From RUG13091 sp045113315 (lineage in GTDB: Bacteria; Bacillota_I; Bacilli_A; RFN20; CAG-826): a stretch of 64,000 bases of DNA. The translations under genes and the position numbers were made by a program. The first letter of the stretch is position 1. The number at the start of each line of letters is the position of its first letter. Shown here piece by piece: positions 60,041-64,000 of the stretch. The stretch spans positions 1 to 64,000 of the forward strand of contig JBGUIX010000002.1 of the NCBI GenBank assembly GCA_045113315.1. The letters run 5' to 3'. The notes below the pieces were generated by a model. The model was not told the DNA's origin, did no database searches, and was given only the letters and a program-made list of their open reading frames with translations.

Positions 60041-61864
60041 TTAATTCTCACTTTCCTTTTTTATTTGGTTATCCATAAATTCTTCAATTATTGGATATAA
60101 TTTTAAATATTTATCTTCGATTGGTCCAACATTACTTCCAAGTTCCATAACTTTATTTTCTTCCCACTTAGGAAGATTATCTCCATTAGGATTACCAGTT
60201 TTAGCAAAATTAGCCCAATAATTAAGCATCATTTCTGATAAATCTCTATCGCTTTGATTATAACGATATTTATACGACGAATTTTTTACATTGCCATAAG
60301 CATAGATCATCTCACCAGCGTGATATGTTCCATGATATTTGTTTTCTTTAGTGAATTGATATCGATAAACAGGAACATTATTATTACTTGCCATATTAGA
60401 CCAAGAATGATGTGGATAGATAAACCAATAAATGGAATATATTTCATTAAATACACTAAAAGCGTCTTTATTAATTTCTTCTTTATATATTTCACACATC
60501 TTAGAAGCAATATCTTCTCCAAAATCTTCCGCTAATCTGGCTTTAATATTATTTTTATTCGTAGGAGATAATAAAAATTTAGGAATCACAAAAGCATCAG
60601 CTTCCTTAACGTTGTAGCCATTTAATAAAGCAGTCTCATTATTTTCTTTATCTAAATAAACTTGATAAGGATCTTTAGTTAATGCATATCCATCTAAAGT
60701 CATAGAATCGTTTGTATAACTAGTGTTCACTAATTTCTTCGCGGAAACTTTTCTTAATTCCTCAATAGAAGAACAATTAAATTCCTTCATAATTTTTTGA
60801 CCAGTTTCTAGAGCTTTATCAAGTTTACGATATGTATGAGGGGCTTTTTTCACCACTAAAGATGATGATTCACCAATTGCTCTAGTGAATAAACCGGTGG
60901 CTAAAGGAGAAGAACATAAAGCCGATACCGAACTACTTCCCGCGCTTTCTCCCGCAATGGTGATATTAGAGGCATCTCCTCCAAAATAAGGGATATTTTC
61001 ATTGACCCATTCTAAAGCCTTAATTTGGTCTAAAAGACCATAATTACCTGTGGTCTTATTTTCTGATTCATTAATTAAATCAGGATGAGCAAAATAACCA
61101 AATACTCCTAATCGATAAGTAATTGTGACCATGATGACATCTTTTTTAGCCATCTCTTCACCATTATAGTCTTCATAAGCACTGGTACCAGTGGTTAATG
61201 ATCCACCATGGATAAAGACTAGTACTGGTAAATCTTTTTTATCATTATTCGGTCTCCAAATATTTAAATATAAAGAATCTTCACTCATCTTCTGTTCGGG
61301 GTGAAAAGTATAATCTGGATACCATCCTTTAGAAGCATAGATATCCGCTAAAGTGGAAGTAAGAGCATTATTAGAAGGTTGCATACTTTTACTAGCAAAA
61401 TATGAACAGTCTCTGACACCAGACCAATCTTCCACGTTTTGTGGTTCTTTCCATCTTAAATCTCCGATTGGAGCTTTCGCATATGGTAAACCAGCGTAGA
61501 TACGAACAGATTGATCTTTATTATAAATACCTTGAATATCACCATTTTCAATATGCATCACTTCAGTTTTAATCGGGTTTTTATAATAAGCCGCACTTTT
61601 ATCAACACTTATTGGTTGCATAGCAAAAGGAACAATAATTGTGGTCGCGATAAACCAAGTTAAAGTCGGCATCATCCGAATCGCAAATTTCTTATTCCTT
61701 AATAATATTCTTAATATAATGGCTAAACCTAATATCACCATTTCTAAGATAAAGAAGATAATAGGAGTGTTTATTAAATCAAAATAAAAGACTAGAAATA
61801 AAGTGATAACTAAACTCACTAATGGAAATATAATCCAAAACGCTATTTTTTGACCTTTTTTCAT
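60041..61864 (-). CDS. Membrane-anchored type-B carboxylesterase
   Basis: The 607-residue protein has three N-terminal membrane helices (about 8-29, 34-53 and 67-85) and then a complete carboxylesterase domain. It shows the oxyanion loop FIHGGSL (about 218-223), the nucleophile GESAG (Ser307) and a late YHAGEM region holding the likely catalytic His. It hydrolyses carboxylic esters, apparently on the outer membrane face. It shares an operon with thyA and folA (stop overlaps by a few nt). Confidence 0.88.
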   Translation of the reverse strand: MKKGQKIAFWIIFPLVSLVITLFLVFYFDLINTPIIFFILEMVILGLAIILRILLRNKKFAIRMMPTLTWFIATTIIVPFAMQPISVDKSAAYYKNPIKTEVMHIENGDIQGIYNKDQSVRIYAGLPYAKAPIGDLRWKEPQNVEDWSGVRDCSYFASKSMQPSNNALTSTLADIYASKGWYPDYTFHPEQKMSEDSLYLNIWRPNNDKKDLPVLVFIHGGSLTTGTSAYEDYNGEEMAKKDVIMVTITYRLGVFGYFAHPDLINESENKTTGNYGLLDQIKALEWVNENIPYFGGDASNITIAGESAGSSSVSALCSSPLATGLFTRAIGESSSLVVKKAPHTYRKLDKALETGQKIMKEFNCSSIEELRKVSAKKLVNTSYTNDSMTLDGYALTKDPYQVYLDKENNETALLNGYNVKEADAFVIPKFLLSPTNKNNIKARLAEDFGEDIASKMCEIYKEEINKDAFSVFNEIYSIYWFIYPHHSWSNMASNNNVPVYRYQFTKENKYHGTYHAGEMIYAYGNVKNSSYKYRYNQSDRDLSEMMLNYWANFAKTGNPNGDNLPKWEENKVMELGSNVGPIEDKYLKLYPIIEEFMDNQIKKESEN

Positions 61865-61978
61865 ATCGTTATCATTTTATTCTTTTTAATAATCTCTTGT
61901 ATATAAGAAATAATATTTTTAATCAAAGATTAACAAAAAATCTGTCTCATATTTTTGAACATTTTCGCTTATAGAAGT

Positions 61979-62037
61979 AAAAAACAGGAAGTAACCTAAC
62001 CCAGTTATAAATCCTGCCTATACGTAACTATTGTTAC
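61979..62037 (-). ncRNA. Small RNA-like element, copy 2
   Basis: On the minus strand GTAAC-AATA-GTTAC, GTATAGGCAGG, a loop with CTGGGTTA, and TCCTGTTTTTT match copy 1 at 53755-53810. Stem two pairs AGGCAGGA with TCCTGTTT. It ends about 115 nt upstream of the esterase start, so it could be a free sRNA or a leader attenuator. Confidence 0.55.
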
Positions 62038-62116
62038 AAAATTATAGTAATCATCTTTTATTCTATTATCAATATTTTTTATAAAGTGTTAATATTTATA
62101 AAAAGGGGTAAGTGGT

Positions 62117-63583
62117 ATGAAAAAAGAATTACTAATTACATTATTATCCATGTCTTTATTAGTCAGTGGATGTACTCCAAAGAAAAATAAAGAATCGTCT
62201 TCTAGTCTAGATCCTTCTAGTAGCGTTGAACCATCATCTAGTGAAGAAGATCCAGTACCAGATGGTAAAGTCCGTGTGAAATTCGCACCGATGATCAATT
62301 CTAATAGAAAAGAAGATTATGTTATCGATTTTGATTATGATTTAGCATACTTTAAAGAAGATGCTTCTATATATAGTGAAGATATCTCCATGTTATCTTT
62401 TGGCGCGGTAACCGTGAATCAAACAAAAGAGATGGTTTTATCTTTCTATGAAAGATTAGGTTTTGAAAATCATTACACTTCCGCGACTTATGATACAGAA
62501 CCAACTGAAGATTCTATCGGTTATTATTTTGGCCATGCGAATGTTGATAATAAAGATTTAATCGTTGTTTCTATCCGTGGATGGAATTATAAAAAAGAAT
62601 GGTGTTCTAACTTTAAAATTGGTGAAACCGGTAATCACGACGGTTTTGATGAGGCTGCTCAAACAGTTTATAACGATTTAAAAACATATATATCTAATAG
62701 ATATGCTGATAAAGAATTAAAATTATGGGTCAATGGTTATTCTCGTGCGGGTGGTGTTGCTAATGTATTAGCTACCTATATCATGGATAATCATGAAATT
62801 AATACAGATGCTCATAATGCTTTCTTCTATACATATGAAGCACCTCAAGGTGTCTATTATGAAAGTGAAGAAGAAATAAATCACTACGACAATGTTTTTA
62901 ACATTGTTAATGGAGCGGATTTAATCGCTAAAATCGCCCCAAAACAATATAACTTATATAGATGTGGTAATGATGTTGACGTTTTTGCTAATAACATCGA
63001 TGAGTTAGTTAAAGATTTTGATAGCACTATTGAATTTCCAAAGTTTACTCCCGATTCAGCAGATGAACCAATGTTCACTACCGAAGTTGAATTCACTAAT
63101 TATTTAATTAGTCAATTATTAAGAGTGGATCCATTATGGGCAGATGAAGATAAAGGCATCACTGTTGATAGGGTGGCTTTAGATACCAGAGAAAGATTCT
63201 TTAATAATTATCAAGAAACCATTATGACAGCGATGAATCTCTTCTTCTCTTTAAAACAAGAGACAATTGATTCAATCATCGAATATTATGATCCAACAAC
63301 CAATTTATCGCACATCCTCGCTTTATTATCTTCTTTATATTATGTAGATGGATTATATGATTGCTTAAAACCATTCTTAGATAAAGATGGATTAACTTAT
63401 GATGAAACAAAAGTCAAACATGCTTGTAATCAAATCTCACAATTTGTGATGAAACCAGGAATGATATTACTTTCCATGTTTATGAATGACAATAATAAAA
63501 ATAATTTAATGAGAACCATCTATATGCATATGCCAGAAGTCAATTATATGCTTTTAAAACAATATAACGAAAACAAGGAATAA
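62117..63583 (+). CDS. Lipase-like lipoprotein (class 3 lipase fold)
   Basis: The 488-residue protein has lipobox VSGC (Cys19), a Ser-rich linker (about 25-50) and an alpha/beta-hydrolase region with the nucleophile elbow NGYSRAGG. IVVSIRGW before it and VNGADLI after it are positioned as in class 3 lipases. It would act on lipids or esters outside the cell. AAAGGGGT precedes the ATG. It opens a plus-strand operon with the next gene. Confidence 0.8.
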   Translation: MKKELLITLLSMSLLVSGCTPKKNKESSSSLDPSSSVEPSSSEEDPVPDGKVRVKFAPMINSNRKEDYVIDFDYDLAYFKEDASIYSEDISMLSFGAVTVNQTKEMVLSFYERLGFENHYTSATYDTEPTEDSIGYYFGHANVDNKDLIVVSIRGWNYKKEWCSNFKIGETGNHDGFDEAAQTVYNDLKTYISNRYADKELKLWVNGYSRAGGVANVLATYIMDNHEINTDAHNAFFYTYEAPQGVYYESEEEINHYDNVFNIVNGADLIAKIAPKQYNLYRCGNDVDVFANNIDELVKDFDSTIEFPKFTPDSADEPMFTTEVEFTNYLISQLLRVDPLWADEDKGITVDRVALDTRERFFNNYQETIMTAMNLFFSLKQETIDSIIEYYDPTTNLSHILALLSSLYYVDGLYDCLKPFLDKDGLTYDETKVKHACNQISQFVMKPGMILLSMFMNDNNKNNLMRTIYMHMPEVNYMLLKQYNENKE

Positions 63584-63588
63584 TCATA

Positions 63589-64000
63589 ATGAACGAAGAA
63601 ATAGTCGTTATTGAAGCTAGCGAAAAAGAAAGCAACATAAAAAAGAAAGTTTCGATAAGAGGAAAAAATATTCACAAAGTAAATGCGAAAAATGATATCT
63701 CATTTACTCCTCCATTATCATATCGACACTTCCGTGTTTTCGCTTGGATCTGTTTAGCTCTTGCTGGTTTAGGACAACTATTTTTAATCGGTGGCAGAAT
63801 GAATGTCACCTTAGCGACGAATACAGCTGGATTAGCTAATTTCTTACATGGCGCTTCATCCTTAGTGACTCCACTATTTTTGATAGCTTCATTTTCCGTT
63901 ATTCTTACCGCTAAAAATGGATATAAGAGATTAATAATCATGTATACAGGATTATCGATCTTATTCTACCTATTATTCTTATTAATACATCAATACTATA
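63589..64000 (+). CDS. Membrane protein, 3' end cut by the window
   Basis: An ATG at 63589, 5 nt after the lipase stop and just after AAGGAA, opens a frame of 137 codons to the window edge. The first 45 residues are polar and basic, followed by hydrophobic helices near 50-70, 80-100 and 112-135. The family is not recognised. It is probably co-transcribed with the lipase-like gene. Confidence 0.7.
   Translation, partial: MNEEIVVIEASEKESNIKKKVSIRGKNIHKVNAKNDISFTPPLSYRHFRVFAWICLALAGLGQLFLIGGRMNVTLATNTAGLANFLHGASSLVTPLFLIASFSVILTAKNGYKRLIIMYTGLSILFYLLFLLIHQYY

Noticed and set aside
1..64000. Possible genetic code 4 (UGA = Trp), given the low-GC mollicute-like style
   Set aside because: UGA terminates several genes at the expected family length (surE, the FhuD-like lipoprotein, the P-loop kinase), and Trp residues in conserved motifs are encoded by TGG.

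Overview
This is a low-GC, gene-dense bacterial chromosome segment. UGA is used as an ordinary stop (for example at the ends of the surE, fhuD-like and P-loop kinase genes), so the genetic code is 11 and not the mycoplasma code 4. Shine-Dalgarno sites are mostly AGGAGG or AAAGGAG type, tRNA genes encode their CCA ends, lipoproteins carry a lipobox, and the gene set is typical of Bacillota. I infer an uncultured gut-type member of class Bacilli near Erysipelotrichales, RF39 or Acholeplasmatales; this is an inference from style and content, not a measured placement.

Layout. 0-7 kb: the tail of a plus-strand gene, a membrane protein, a seven-gene tRNA cluster, and a polyamine ABC operon (potABCD order on the minus strand) preceded by a long structured leader ending in an intrinsic terminator. 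7-12 kb: a thioredoxin-fold lipoprotein, adenosine deaminase, a metallo-beta-lactamase-fold hydrolase, mscL and class II aldolase. 12-20.4 kb: the feoA-feoA-feoB-Cys-rich ferrous iron operon, surE-nudix, a divergent EF-G paralogue co-oriented with a Fic protein, an HMA-domain protein and a DtxR-type regulator. 20.4-25 kb: an IS200 copy, then an amino-sugar operon (HTH-glmM fusion, GlmU-like beta-helix protein, nagB). 25-32.5 kb: TetR, an iron/siderophore-type ABC operon ending in a methyltransferase, a ZIP transporter, and a flavoprotein. 32.5-43.7 kb is more accessory: regulators, a truncated macrodomain-type sirtuin, an AlbA_2/ATPase-fold regulator, LysR with a MATE pump, a two-ATPase ABC-2 exporter with a TetR regulator, and an HNH endonuclease remnant. 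43.7-64 kb: tRNA-His, M18 aminopeptidase, serine dehydratase, an IS605-type element with an apparently damaged TnpA and an intact TnpB, lipid and lipoprotein genes, tcdA-PHP, CDF, gpmA, a Fur-controlled ArsP_2-type permease, thyA-folA with a membrane-anchored carboxylesterase, and a lipase-like lipoprotein.

How the parts work together. Metal homeostasis dominates. Four copies of the palindrome GTTAG-N6-CTAAC sit upstream of feoA, the HMA/dtxR pair and the ZIP gene, defining a probable local DtxR-type regulon; a separate Fur-type palindrome sits before the fur-ArsP_2 pair. The items most worth a second look are the HTH-GlmM fusion, the pot leader RNA, a roughly 57-nt small RNA-like element present twice with compensatory base changes, the GTTAG regulon, and the Fic/EF-G-paralogue gene pair in which the Fic inhibitory glutamate is absent.
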